This document shows, piece by piece, positions 37,546-48,240 of a stretch of 64,000 nt of DNA. The notes under the pieces are model-generated. The model was given only the letters and a program-made list of their open reading frames with translations. It had not been told where the DNA came from and did not search any database. Source of the DNA: Alphaproteobacteria bacterium (GTDB lineage Bacteria > Pseudomonadota > Alphaproteobacteria > Micropepsales > Micropepsaceae); NCBI GenBank assembly GCA_947467345.1, contig CANIHD010000010.1:1-64000 (forward strand), in the 5' to 3' direction. Position numbers and translations under genes: made by a program. Positions within the stretch are counted from its first letter, which is position 1; each line of letters begins with the position of its first letter.

Positions 37546-38142
37546 TTAGTCCGGCGCTTGCAGCGCTTTGTAGGCGCCGATCTCGCCGCGGGCTTTCAGC
37601 CACTGCGCGAAAACGCTGGGATCATAGGATTCGCGTATCCAGGCGCCCAGGGAGCGGGTCCCCATGCCTTCGACGGCGAAGACGGGAAAGTGCTTCAGCC
37701 ATTTTTGCCCCTTCTTGGGCCGGTGCAGGAATGGCCAGAACGCGAATTGTGCTTGGCCCTTTGCGAGTGCCGCAGGCCCCTCCGAGAACAGAAAGAAAAG
37801 GGCGGAAGCCAGGCTGGTTCGGTCCTGCCCTCCGGAGCATTTGACCAGCATCGGCCGGGGCGCCGTCTCGAAAGCCTCGATCAGCTCCACCAAAGTCGCC
37901 CGCGTCGGCACTAGGCGCGACGATAGGCGCACGTCGAAATGGGCAATACCCATGCTTTTGGAAATGCTTCTTTCCAGCGGCCACCAGCGATGTAAGGGGT
38001 TGGCGCCGCGCAAATTTATGACGCTGCGAATGCCGTGAGATGCAAGGAAGTGGCCTTGAAAGCCAAGGTAAGGCTGGGCCGAGCGCGCCAGCTCCGGCGT
38101 AACCCAATGCATATTGTAGAGGCGGTCGAGCAACGCAGACAT
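37546..38142 (-). CDS. Tyrosine-phosphatase-like protein (CX5R loop)
   Basis: Protein of about 198 residues. The phosphate-binding loop VKCSGGQDRTSLASALFF has Cys102 and Arg108 in the CX5R spacing with the following Thr, so it fits the dual-specificity/atypical tyrosine phosphatase fold. The usual His before the Cys is Lys here, and the general-acid Asp could lie in GIAHFDVRLSSR. The opening ARSAQPYLGFQGHFLASHGI and SVINLRGANP match the Siw14/DUF442-like class. The substrate is unknown. The start at 38142 (MSALLDRL) is preferred to the earlier 38184. The inverted repeat at its 3' end can terminate it and the small RNA. Confidence 0.72.
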   Translation of the reverse strand: MSALLDRLYNMHWVTPELARSAQPYLGFQGHFLASHGIRSVINLRGANPLHRWWPLERSISKSMGIAHFDVRLSSRLVPTRATLVELIEAFETAPRPMLVKCSGGQDRTSLASALFFLFSEGPAALAKGQAQFAFWPFLHRPKKGQKWLKHFPVFAVEGMGTRSLGAWIRESYDPSVFAQWLKARGEIGAYKALQAPD

Positions 38143-38218
38143 GATAACGGGGTACAAGGCGCTGCTGCCCCAAAGCAAGGGCACCCGCGTTTTACATGGC
38201 TTTCCGGGCCAGACTGGG

Positions 38219-38259
38219 TTGACTGAGGAAGGTCCCTGGCTATATTGCCCGCCTTCCGC
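38219..38259 (+). promoter_or_regulatory. Sigma-70 type promoter of rplU-rpmA
   Basis: TTGACT (38219-38224) and TATATT (38241-38246) are separated by 16 bases, with the start near 38253 and about 50 bases of leader. It aligns without gaps to the rpsD promoter at 5529-5569 with 34 of 41 bases identical. Identity includes the spacer end CTGGCTATA-like block and the initial transcribed GCCTTCCGC. Confidence 0.78.
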
Positions 38260-38302
38260 AAAGGCAGGTCCTTGGCGAAGTCAATTTTGGTAGGATTCCA
38301 CA

Positions 38303-38614
38303 ATGTTTGCGATTATTCGCTCAGGCGGCAAGCAATACCGGGTCGTTAAGGACGATGTCCTCGACGTCGATCGCCTCGATGGCGAGGCTGGTGCGTCTGT
38401 CTCCTTCGGCGAAGTTCTTATGTTGGGTGGCGACTCGCCCCAGAGCGGTGCGCCCCTCATCGGCGGCGCCTCTGTCGCGGCCGAGATCGTTGCGCAAAAG
38501 CGCGCGCCCAAAGTGGTGGCGTTCAAAAAGAAGCGCCGGAAGAACACACATCGCAAGCGCGGCCATCGCCAGATGTTGACCACCGTCAAGATCACGGGCA
38601 TCAGCGCGAATTGA
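38303..38614 (+). CDS. rplU: 50S ribosomal protein L21
   Basis: Binds 23S rRNA domain II near L20. The protein has 103 residues and begins MFAIIRSGGKQYRVVKDDVL, the standard L21 start. The C-terminal RNA-binding motif KVVAFKKKRRKNTHRKRGHR is complete. TAGGA precedes the ATG. It forms an operon with rpmA 56 bases later, the universal bacterial pair upstream of obgE. Confidence 0.98.
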   Translation: MFAIIRSGGKQYRVVKDDVLDVDRLDGEAGASVSFGEVLMLGGDSPQSGAPLIGGASVAAEIVAQKRAPKVVAFKKKRRKNTHRKRGHRQMLTTVKITGISAN

Positions 38615-38670
38615 TTTTAACCGGCGGCGCGGGTCATCGCGCTCCGATCGAAGTTTAAAGGGTTTTTGTC

Positions 38671-38940
38671 ATGGCTCACAAAAAAGCAGGCGGTTCATCC
38701 CGCAACGGCCGCGACTCAGCTGGTCAACGCCTTGGCGTGAAGTGCTTTGGCGGTGAGGCCGTAGGCCCCGGCAATATCATTCTGCGCCAGCGCGGCACGC
38801 AGTGGCATCCCGGCGTCAATGTCAGCATGGGCAAGGATCATACGATCTTCGCGACGGCTGCCGGCCACGTCGAATTCAAGAAGGGCCTGAAGCGCCGCAC
38901 CTATGTGTCGGTTGTTCCGGCGACAAACGTGGCAGAATAG
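38671..38940 (+). CDS. rpmA: 50S ribosomal protein L27
   Basis: Ribosomal protein at the peptidyl-transferase site, 89 residues. [20 protein letters not shown] is the invariant N-terminus that reaches the P-site tRNA. No cleavable Firmicutes-type N-terminal extension is present. The signature [20 protein letters not shown] follows. It is the second gene of the rplU operon; a terminator lies 49 bases after the stop. Confidence 0.98.
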   Translation: MAHKKAGGSSRNGRDSAGQRLGVKCFGGEAVGPGNIILRQRGTQWHPGVNVSMGKDHTIFATAAGHVEFKKGLKRRTYVSVVPATNVAE

Positions 38941-38989
38941 AGCGGCTGAAAACATAGGCCGCCAGTTACATGGCGGCCCTTAGATGCGA

Positions 38990-39018
38990 GGGAGATGGGC
39001 ACGCCATCTCCCTTTTTT
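38990..39018 (+). terminator. Rho-independent terminator of rplU-rpmA
   Basis: A 9-bp stem GGGAGATGG / CCATCTCCC with a GCACG loop is followed by TTTTTTATT. A second hairpin (GGCCGCC with GGCGGCC, 38957-38978) precedes it. It lies just before the GNAT gene, so expression of GNAT-obgE depends on readthrough or an internal promoter. Confidence 0.88.
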
Positions 39019-39049
39019 ATTCCCCTCGCAACTCGTTCCGGAGGGGAAC

Positions 39050-41756
<2,707 letters not shown>

Positions 41757-41765
41757 GGATCCACC

Positions 41766-43064
41766 ATGAGCAATCTGGCCAAAGACACACGCCCTCTTGA
41801 GATGAATTCGCTCGAAGCCGAGATGCGGCTGATGGGGCGCAAAGCGCGCGAAGCTGCTGCCACTTTGCGCAACGCCAGCACTGCGGCGAAAAACGCGGCG
41901 CTGCTTGCGGCGGCCTCCGCCATTCGCGCGGGCCGCACCGATATTCTCGCGGCTAACGAGAAAGACATGCAGGCCGCCGAAGCGCGCGACCTGTCGGGCG
42001 CCATGCTCGATCGCCTGAAGCTCGACGAGAAGCGCGTCGAAGCGATGGCGAAGGGGTTGGAAGAGGTGGCCGAACTCCCCGATCCGGTCGGGCGCGAATT
42101 GGCGCGCTGGTCGCGGCCGAACGGTTTGGATATTGCGCGTGTCGCCACACCCATCGGCGTGATTGGAATCATCTACGAAAGCCGGCCCAACGTGACCGCC
42201 GACGCCGGCGCGCTCAGCTTGAAAGCGGGCAACGCTGTTATCTTACGCGGCGGTTCGGAATCGGCGCAGTCGTCGGGCGCCATTCATCGCAGCCTGAAAG
42301 CGGGCCTCGCCGCCGCCGGCCTGCCCGAGAGCGCCATTCAATTGGTGCCCACCACCGACCGCGCCGCTGTTGGCATGATGCTGGCGGGGCTTGATGGTGC
42401 CATCGATCTCATCATCCCCCGCGGCGGCAAAAGCCTGGTGGCGCGTGTGCAAACGGAAGCGCGCGTGCCTGTGCTCGCGCATCTCGAAGGCATTTGTCAC
42501 ACCTATGTTCATGCACGCGCCGACCTCGCCAAAGCGCGCGCCATTGTGCTCAATGCCAAGATGCGGCGCACCGGTGTGTGCGGCGCCACGGAAACGCTGC
42601 TGATCGATCGCGCTGTCGTGGCCACGCATTTGAAACCCATTCTCGACGATCTGGCGAAAGCGGGCTGCGAAATTCGCGGTGATGAAACGGTGCGTGCCGC
42701 CTATCCATCCGCCCAGCCCGCGACTGAGGAGGATTGGCGAACGGAATATCTCGAGTCCATCATCGCCGTGCGCGTTGTCGGCGGGCTCGAAGATGCCATC
42801 GCGCATATCGCGACCTATGGCTCGCAACATACCGATTCCATCGTCACCGAGGATTCGGCGGCGGCGGAAACTTTTTTGTCTGAAGTCGATTCCGCCATCG
42901 TCATTCACAACGCCTCGACGCAATTCGCCGATGGCGGCGAGTTCGGCATGGGCGCGGAAATCGGCATCGGCACCGGAAAATTGCATGCGCGCGGTCCGGT
43001 CGGCGTCGAACAGCTCACCACGTTCAAATATATCGTCCGCGGTACCGGACAGACGCGCCCGTGA
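41766..43064 (+). CDS. proA: Gamma-glutamyl phosphate reductase
   Basis: NADPH-dependent reduction of gamma-glutamyl phosphate in proline synthesis. The protein has 432 residues of the aldehyde-dehydrogenase fold. [20 protein letters not shown] and [20 protein letters not shown] are family blocks, and [18 protein letters not shown] holds the catalytic Cys. GAGG precedes the ATG. It follows proB by nine bases. Confidence 0.96.
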   Translation: MSNLAKDTRPLEMNSLEAEMRLMGRKAREAAATLRNASTAAKNAALLAAASAIRAGRTDILAANEKDMQAAEARDLSGAMLDRLKLDEKRVEAMAKGLEEVAELPDPVGRELARWSRPNGLDIARVATPIGVIGIIYESRPNVTADAGALSLKAGNAVILRGGSESAQSSGAIHRSLKAGLAAAGLPESAIQLVPTTDRAAVGMMLAGLDGAIDLIIPRGGKSLVARVQTEARVPVLAHLEGICHTYVHARADLAKARAIVLNAKMRRTGVCGATETLLIDRAVVATHLKPILDDLAKAGCEIRGDETVRAAYPSAQPATEEDWRTEYLESIIAVRVVGGLEDAIAHIATYGSQHTDSIVTEDSAAAETFLSEVDSAIVIHNASTQFADGGEFGMGAEIGIGTGKLHARGPVGVEQLTTFKYIVRGTGQTRP

Positions 43065-43094
43065 ACTGGCGTGTGGATTCGCTCTCCCGGACCG

Positions 43095-43670
43095 ATGGAA
43101 GGACGGCGCGTCGGCCTGCTTGGCGGCTCGTTCAACCCCGCGCATGAAGGTCATGTTCACGCCAGCCTGCTGGCGCTGAGGCGCCTTCATCTCGATTGCG
43201 TGTGGTGGCTGGTGAGCCCGCAAAACCCGCTGAAATCGTCGCGCGGCATGGCGCCGTCCGCGTCGCGCCTCGTTCAAGCACGTTCAATCGCGCATGACCG
43301 CCGCATTCTTGTCACCGATATCGAGACGGAACTCGGCACGGTTTACACCGCCGACACGCTGGCTGCGCTGAAGCGAAAATTCCCGCGCACGCATTTCGTA
43401 TGGCTAATGGGCAGCGACAATCTATTGCAGTTGCCGCGTTGGCGGCGCTGGCAATCCATACTTCGTCTGGTGCCTGTCGCGGTTGTGAACCGGCCAGGTA
43501 GTGCTTTGAAGGCCCGCAGCTCGGAAGCCGCGGGCAAATTCGCGCGCTATTTTTGCCCCGCCGATGGGCGTTTTGCCCTTCGCAAACCGCCCGCGCTCAC
43601 CATATTGGATGCACGTCGCAACGCCCAAAGCGCCACGTCTTTGCGCCGGAAAAGCGGAATATCCCCCTAA
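43095..43670 (+). CDS. nadD: Nicotinate-nucleotide adenylyltransferase
   Basis: Adenylates nicotinate mononucleotide in NAD synthesis. The nucleotidyltransferase motif VGLLGGSFNPAHEGHVHASL (HxGH-type) is at the N-terminus. FVWLMGSDNLLQLPRWRRW is the GSDN block. The C-terminal ISxTxxR-type motif has become SATSLRRKS. A GTG at 43071 gives an extra eight residues; I use the ATG at 43095, which lies 30 bases after proA. Confidence 0.9.
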   Translation: MEGRRVGLLGGSFNPAHEGHVHASLLALRRLHLDCVWWLVSPQNPLKSSRGMAPSASRLVQARSIAHDRRILVTDIETELGTVYTADTLAALKRKFPRTHFVWLMGSDNLLQLPRWRRWQSILRLVPVAVVNRPGSALKARSSEAAGKFARYFCPADGRFALRKPPALTILDARRNAQSATSLRRKSGISP

Positions 43671-43737
43671 GGATGGCTCGCGCGGCGCGCCTGTGCTAGC
43701 TTCGCTGTAGCCTAGAAATACCGAGAAGGAGTTCGCC

Positions 43738-44142
43738 CTGAACCGCGTGTCCAGCCTTTCTTCCAATTCTTCAGGAGCGGACAGCCCTGCCGAGCCCAAC
43801 CTTCTCGAGCGAATCCAAACATCCCTCGACGACGACAAAGCGGAAGACATCGTAACGATCGACCTCAAAGGCCGCTCATCGCTGTGCGATGCGCTGGTCA
43901 TTGCCACGGGACGTTCGGCGCGCCATGTCGCCGCGACGGCAGAACATCTGGCGCGCAAATTGAAGGAAGCGGGCTTCGGCGCCGCGCGGGTTGAAGGATT
44001 GCCGGCAGGTGACTGGGTGTTGGTCGATGCGGGCGACGTGATCGTCCATCTCTTCCGCCCCGAAGTGCGCGAATATTACGATCTCGAAGGCATGTGGTCG
44101 GTGGGCGAGGGCGGCCGCGTGCACGCCGGCGCGTCGGTTTAA
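43738..44142 (+). CDS. rsfS: Ribosome silencing factor RsfS, probable CTG start
   Basis: Binds L14 and blocks subunit joining in starvation. The family core is DDKAEDIVTIDLKGRSSLCD, GRSARHVAATAEHLARKL and GDVIVHLFRPEVREYYDLE. An AAGGAG site (43726-43731) sits six bases before the CTG at 43738 but 15 bases before the first in-frame GTG at 43747. CTG therefore looks like the true start. Product about 134 residues. The N-terminal Ser-rich stretch NRVSSLSSNSSGADSP is not conserved in kind. It lies between nadD and rlmH, a standard position. Confidence 0.92.
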   Translation: MNRVSSLSSNSSGADSPAEPNLLERIQTSLDDDKAEDIVTIDLKGRSSLCDALVIATGRSARHVAATAEHLARKLKEAGFGAARVEGLPAGDWVLVDAGDVIVHLFRPEVREYYDLEGMWSVGEGGRVHAGASV

Positions 44143-44158
44143 TTCGCAGTCACGCCGC

Positions 44159-44647
44159 ATGCGGCTGACAATTCTTTCGGTCGGACGCCAAACCCAATCG
44201 CCGGAACAGGCGCTGTGTGAATCCTATGTCGCGGAGGCGCAAGGCTTCGCGCGCAAGCTCGGCTTCCAGGCTTTAGAACTCCAAAGCATAGATGCATCGC
44301 GGGCCGCAACGCCGGCGGCGCGCATGAAGGACGAAGCCGCACGTTTGATCACGCGCATTCCTGCGGGGGCGCATCGCATTGCATTGGATGAGCGCGGGAA
44401 AACCCGCACCAGCGAAGAGTTCGCCGCGCATCTGGGAACGCTGCGCGACCGCGCCTTGCGCGATGCGGTATTCATCGTCGGCGGTGCCGACGGGCTAGAA
44501 GCTGCGTTTCGCGACGCGGCCGAAGAGCGGCTTGCCTTCGGGCCACAAACGTGGCCGCATCAATTGGTGCGCGCAATGCTGGCGGAACAGATCTTCCGCG
44601 CGCTCACCATCCTGGCCGGCCACCCCTATCATCGCGGCCGCGCCTGA
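44159..44647 (+). CDS. rlmH: 23S rRNA pseudouridine-1915 N3-methyltransferase RlmH
   Basis: SPOUT methyltransferase that modifies helix 69 of 23S rRNA on the assembled ribosome. It has 162 residues. MRLTILSVGRQTQSPEQAL is the family start. The SAM knot motifs are FIVGGADGLEAAFRD and LTILAGHPYHRGRA, which ends close to the usual HPYHR. It lies 16 bases after rsfS. Confidence 0.96.
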   Translation: MRLTILSVGRQTQSPEQALCESYVAEAQGFARKLGFQALELQSIDASRAATPAARMKDEAARLITRIPAGAHRIALDERGKTRTSEEFAAHLGTLRDRALRDAVFIVGGADGLEAAFRDAAEERLAFGPQTWPHQLVRAMLAEQIFRALTILAGHPYHRGRA

Positions 44648-44744
44648 GGGGAAACGCGGTTCGAACGCGCGTTATTCGATTATTAATCATACTGCGCGAC
44701 GCTGCGGGTGATTTTCCAAGCTGCAGGAAAGCGTAAGGCATCGA

Positions 44745-45185
44745 ATGGAAATCAATGGACCACGCCGAATCGACTCCGCGCGAACCGCGCGCAGCCGAAG
44801 CGTGTCCGGATCGGATGGCAAAAGCTTTCTCAGCGACGAACCTGTCGAGGCCCGCGCGGCGACAGGGCTGACCGGCACGGGCCAAATCGCTGCTGTCGAC
44901 ACGATCATCGCGCTGCAAGGCATCGGCGATTGGGACGAGCAGAATGCGCGCGGCGCACGCCACGGCGAACAGCTTTTGTTTTTGCTCGACGAAGTGCGCG
45001 ATGGTCTTCTCACCGGCGGCATTCCGCGCATGACACTCACCCGTCTGGCAGCCGCAACCGCCAAGCGCCGTGATTCGTTCACCGACACAAAATTGCAGTC
45101 CATCTTGGACGAAATTGACCTGCGCGCCCGGGTGGAATTGGCAAAGCTTGAACAGGCAGAGCGGCAAAGCCCTCAGTCGTTCTAA
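44745..45185 (+). CDS. fliX: Flagellar assembly regulator FliX
   Basis: FliX links flagellar assembly to the FlbD/sigma-54 class III-IV programme in Caulobacter and is confined to Alphaproteobacteria. The 146-residue product opens MEINGPRRIDSARTARSRSV and has the C-terminal helices GLLTGGIPRMTLTRLAAA and LQSILDEIDLRARVELAKLE. AAGG precedes the ATG. It often sits beside flgI; here flgI is absent and rlmH lies upstream, a sign that the flagellar region is rearranged. Confidence 0.9.
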   Translation: MEINGPRRIDSARTARSRSVSGSDGKSFLSDEPVEARAATGLTGTGQIAAVDTIIALQGIGDWDEQNARGARHGEQLLFLLDEVRDGLLTGGIPRMTLTRLAAATAKRRDSFTDTKLQSILDEIDLRARVELAKLEQAERQSPQSF

Positions 45186-45304
45186 TAAGTCTTTGTTCTG
45201 CCTTCAAAATTTTATACGCAACTTTCTCTTTTCCGATTGCTCGTTCGGGCTGGCGCCGCTATAACCCCGCGCGCCAGGGTAGCCCAGAACTTGAGGCATT
45301 GCGT

Positions 45305-45721
45305 ATGGCGACAGAATTGCCGCCCGCTTATCGACCGACCGAAAAAGAGCCGTTCATGAATGAACGGCAGCGCAAATATTTTCGTCGGAAGCTTATCGCG
45401 TGGAAGGAAGAGATCCTTCGCGAGAGCCGCGAAACGATTCAGAATTTGCAGAGCGAGCCGACGCCCAACGCCGATCTCGCGGACCGTGCCACCACCGAAG
45501 CCGAGCGTCAGCTTGAGCTCCGTACGCGCGACCGTCAGCGCAAGCTGATCTCCAAGATCGATTCGGCGTTGCGCCGTCTCGAAGATGGGTCTTACGGATT
45601 TTGCGAAGAGACCGGCGAGCCGATTTCGCTGAAGCGTCTCGACGCGCGCCCCATCGCCACGCTTTCCATTGAAGCCCAAGAGCGCCACGAGCGCCGTGAA
45701 CGCGTCTATCGCGACGATTAA
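45305..45721 (+). CDS. dksA: RNA polymerase-binding protein DksA (zinc-poor type)
   Basis: Binds the RNA-polymerase secondary channel and, with ppGpp, adjusts transcription of rRNA and other genes. The 138-residue protein has the coiled-coil region KYFRRKLIAWKEEILRESRE and the conserved DxxDxA-like tip PNADLADRATTEAERQ. The zinc finger site is FCEETGEPISLKRLDARPIA: only one Cys of the usual four remains (C-x-x-T ... A-x-x-T). A TTG at 45299 is possible; the ATG at 45305 is preferred. The gene lies between fliX and flgH, as in related alphaproteobacterial flagellar clusters. Confidence 0.93.
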   Translation: MATELPPAYRPTEKEPFMNERQRKYFRRKLIAWKEEILRESRETIQNLQSEPTPNADLADRATTEAERQLELRTRDRQRKLISKIDSALRRLEDGSYGFCEETGEPISLKRLDARPIATLSIEAQERHERRERVYRDD

Positions 45722-45743
45722 TTCTGCCCAGGAACGTGAAATG

Positions 45744-45775
45744 AAAAAGGGCCGGGATTTCCTGGCCTTTTTTTT
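45744..45775 (+). terminator. Rho-independent terminator of dksA
   Basis: The stem GGGCCGGG / CCTGGCCT with an ATTT loop is extended by A-T pairs and followed by eight T. It lies 22 bases after the dksA stop. Confidence 0.88.
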
Positions 45776-45804
45776 ATTTCTGGTCTCGTAGTTCGACGCG
45801 ACAA

Positions 45805-45918
45805 CTCCCTGTCATGGCCCGGCTTGACCGGGCCATCCAGCGCTCGCGCGTCCGCGTGAGCAATAAAGTCCATGATCAACTGGATGGCCCGCTTTTGCGG
45901 GCCATGACAATGAGGGAA
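45805..45918. repeat. Composite palindromic intergenic repeat
   Basis: Two hairpins face each other. The left one has CATGGCCCGG-CTTGA-CCGGGCCAT, and the right has ATGGCCCGC-TTTT-GCGGGCCAT. The outer ends TCCCTGTCATGG and CCATGACaatgAGGGA also pair, and inner CCATCCAG pairs with CTGGATGG, so the full element is a long imperfect palindrome. Similar GGCCCGGCTTGACCGGGCC elements occur many times in alphaproteobacterial genomes as repeats between genes. No other copy was seen in this window. Confidence 0.72.
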
Positions 45919-45992
45919 TGGGACGCGCCGGGTGGGTCATGACACTTTAGGAACGCGCGTCATGGAAGGATGACACTTTGTATTCCCGTTGC

Positions 45993-46737
45993 TCAGAACG
46001 GAAAGACGAGGTCGTAAAGCTGCTGGCCGTAGCGCGGCTGCTGCACGTCGGTAATCTGGCCGCGCCCGCCATAGGAAATCCGCGCTTCTACAATTTGCGT
46101 TTGATTGATCGTGTTGGCATTGGAAATGTCTTCCGGGCGCACGATGCCGGAGATGGTGAGTTCGCGCACTTCGAAATTCACCCGCACTTCCTGGCGGCCT
46201 TGGATCACGAGGTTGCCGTTCGGCAAAACATCGACCACCACCGCGGCGACGGTGAGCTTGATGCTTTCCGAGCGATTCACCGTGCCGGTGCCGGTGGAAG
46301 AGCTATCGGAGCCGCCGCCCACGAGATCGGCGGGATCCACCGCATCGGGAAGAATTTTGTTCAGCTTGCTTTCGAGGCCGAGAAAGCTTGTGAGGTCGGC
46401 ACTTTCCGCTGCGCTGCGTGTGCGCGTCGTGGTGTTGGCAAGTGACGCTTCGTCGCCGATCTCGATGGCGACGGTCAGAATGTCACCGGCTTTGGCCGCG
46501 CGCGGGTCGCGAAAAAAAACTGCGTGAGCCCGGGCGCCGCAGCGTATTCGCTTGGCGCGGCTGCTGCGGTTCTGCCGCCATTGGTGCCATGGTAGCGCCA
46601 TAGGTCACCGGCGTGATGCCTAACGGGCTCAGACGCGGCGCTTGGCCGATATCCGCAAGCCGTTCGGTAGAACAGGCGGTCACACCCATGCCGATCGCAA
46701 GCAGCGATGACAGTGAAACGAAGGACCTGGATTTCAT
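45993..46737 (-). pseudogene. flgH: Flagellar L-ring lipoprotein FlgH, frameshifted at an A8/T8 tract
   Basis: FlgH forms the outer-membrane L ring. The 5' part encodes a lipoprotein signal (SLLAIGMGVTACSTERLADI) and the start of the protein, ending in PGSRSFF. The rest continues in the next frame with FFRDPRAAKAGDILTV and EIGDEASLANTTTRTRSAAE, to LYDLVFPF. The frames meet at eight T on the coding strand (A at 46512-46519). Removing one T gives the normal SRSFFRDPRAAKAGDI, so the intact gene would have 247 residues. Explanations are a real mutation, a reversible phase-variable tract, transcriptional slippage, or a sequencing error. It is downstream of flgA. Confidence 0.88.
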
Positions 46738-46755
46738 GGCTAATATCCGATTCTG

Positions 46756-47259
46756 CTAGTGGCTTGCGGTGATGGCGACACGAGAAGGCTTCGGCGCCGC
46801 GCCTACGCGCACCCGACCCGGCGCGATCACCATGGCCTGGACCTGACCATACGAAGTCGGGTTGAGCACCGAGATCACGTCGCCTTCGGCGCCGTCCGCC
46901 ATGGCACGGCCGGTTGAACTGAGCGTCACACCGCCGGACTCGAAGACCATGGTGACGGTGGCGCCTTTGGCGACCAGCGCATGCGGCTTCACATCGATGG
47001 TGCGAATGAGTTCGCCGGTGCGCAAAGCGCGGCGTGCTTCCAATCCCACCAGATCGGCGATGCTGCGCGCAATCGATTCATTGGCGCGCGTGGAAGGCAC
47101 GGCCTTGTAAGTAAGATCGCTCTCGCTCAGCACCGCGCCGCGCGCGATCTCGTGCGCGGGAACGGCGACGTCGACTTCGGGCACAGGCGCCGGCACTTGC
47201 GCAAACGCGCTGAACGCGAAGAGACAAAACAGGAAAGTAAGAGAATGGCGCATCATCAT
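46756..47259 (-). CDS. flgA: Flagellar P-ring assembly chaperone FlgA
   Basis: Periplasmic chaperone needed to assemble the FlgI P ring. The product is about 167 residues with a signal sequence (LTFLFCLFAFSAFAQ). The SAF-like domain reads VPAHEIARGAVLSESDLTYK and VGLEARRALRTGELIRTIDV, and the C-terminal part has VISVLNPTSYGQVQAMVIAP. The open frame starts with a TTG at 47268 overlapping the flgG stop; ATG codons at 47259, 47256 and 47253 are better starts. The gene is intact although flgI, its client, is not in the window. Confidence 0.9.
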   Translation of the reverse strand: MMMRHSLTFLFCLFAFSAFAQVPAPVPEVDVAVPAHEIARGAVLSESDLTYKAVPSTRANESIARSIADLVGLEARRALRTGELIRTIDVKPHALVAKGATVTMVFESGGVTLSSTGRAMADGAEGDVISVLNPTSYGQVQAMVIAPGRVRVGAAPKPSRVAITASH

Positions 47260-47264
47260 GGTCG

Positions 47265-48050
47265 TCAACTCATTCTGGAGGTTGTGTCGAGCATCTGGTC
47301 GGCGGCCGAGATGACTTTGGAATTCATCTCGTACGCGCGCTGCGCGGTGATCAGCGTCGTGATTTCCTGCACCGCGTTGACGTTCGATGTTTCCAAGAAG
47401 CCCTGTTGCAGCGAGCCGTAGCCCGGTGAACCGGGAAGTCCTGCGAGCGCAGGGCCGGAGCCGGCGGTTTCGGTGAAGAGATTGTCGCCGTTGGCTTGCA
47501 GGCCGCCATCATTGGCAAAGCGCACAAGTTCAAGCTGGCCAAGCGTTTGCGGTTCGGCTTCGCCGGCCAATACCGCTTGAATCTGGCCTTGCGAATTGAT
47601 CGTCACCGCCAGCGCGCCTTGCGGGACGGCGATACCCGGTGCAACCATGAAGCCTTTGGGCGTTACGATCTGCCCGTCGGGCGAAAGTCCAAAGGCGCCG
47701 TCACGCGTATAGGCGTCGGTCCCGTCCGGCATGGTGACACGAAAATAACCCTGTCCCTGAATGGCGACGTCGTAAGGATTTCCCGTGCTGGCAAGATTCC
47801 CTTGCCCGGTGATGCGATAGATCGCGGCGGTGCGCACACCGACACCGATCTGAATGCCTGACGGCAGCACGGTGTTGGCATCGGACGATGCGGCGCCGGG
47901 CCGTTCGACGTTCTGATAGAGAAGGTCCTGAAACTCGGCCCTCTGCATCTTGTAGGCGGTCGTATTCATGTTCGCGAGATTGTTCACGATGACTTCCACG
48001 TTTGTCTGCTGGGCCAACATGCCGGTGGCGGCGATACTTAAAGCGCGCAT
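47265..48050 (-). CDS. flgG: Flagellar distal rod protein FlgG
   Basis: Distal rod subunit of the basal body, 261 residues. The N-terminal rod motif is ATGMLAQQTNVEVIVNNLAN, with the ANMNTTAYKMQRAEFQDLLY extension. The central D1 domain contains VAIQGQGYFRV and YTRDGAFGLSPDGQIVTPKG. The C-terminus ALQ-like end is QQGFLETSNVNAVQEITTLI and QRAYEMNSKVI. The gene is complete. It lies 11 bases downstream of the flgF fragment. Confidence 0.96.
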   Translation of the reverse strand: MRALSIAATGMLAQQTNVEVIVNNLANMNTTAYKMQRAEFQDLLYQNVERPGAASSDANTVLPSGIQIGVGVRTAAIYRITGQGNLASTGNPYDVAIQGQGYFRVTMPDGTDAYTRDGAFGLSPDGQIVTPKGFMVAPGIAVPQGALAVTINSQGQIQAVLAGEAEPQTLGQLELVRFANDGGLQANGDNLFTETAGSGPALAGLPGSPGYGSLQQGFLETSNVNAVQEITTLITAQRAYEMNSKVISAADQMLDTTSRMS

Positions 48051-48061
48051 GATATTTGCTC

Positions 48062-48240
48062 CTATCCTTGCGGCACGTTGGCGAGCTTTTCGAGCGCCCG
48101 CTTCAGAAGATCCTGGGTTTTGTCGGTGATGTCGGCGCCGGCCTGATAGGCGCGCATAACCTCGATCATGCGCGAGATTTCGATCACCGGTTCGACATTC
48201 GATTTCTCAAGCATGCCTTGGCGATCGCTGGCAGGCGGAG
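48062..48240 (-). pseudogene. flgF: Flagellar rod protein FlgF, 3' fragment only
   Basis: Only the C-terminal end of FlgF is left: RQGMLEKSNVEPVIEISRMI followed by RAYQAGADITDKTQDLLKRA, about 55 residues. A normal FlgF has about 240 residues and an N-terminal rod domain, which is absent. Upstream of about 48240 the reading frame continues into unrelated sequence (PQSVRASAQANRDRRQVHKR) that is antisense to another truncated gene. The 5' end with start and promoter has been lost by deletion. Confidence 0.85.

Noticed and set aside
45805-45918. Repeat considered as an insertion-sequence end or attachment site
   Set aside because: No transposase, target duplication or integrase is nearby; the nested hairpins fit an intergenic palindromic repeat.
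46756-47268. flgA as another pseudogene
   Set aside because: Its frame, signal peptide and SAF domain are complete; only the start codon choice is uncertain.
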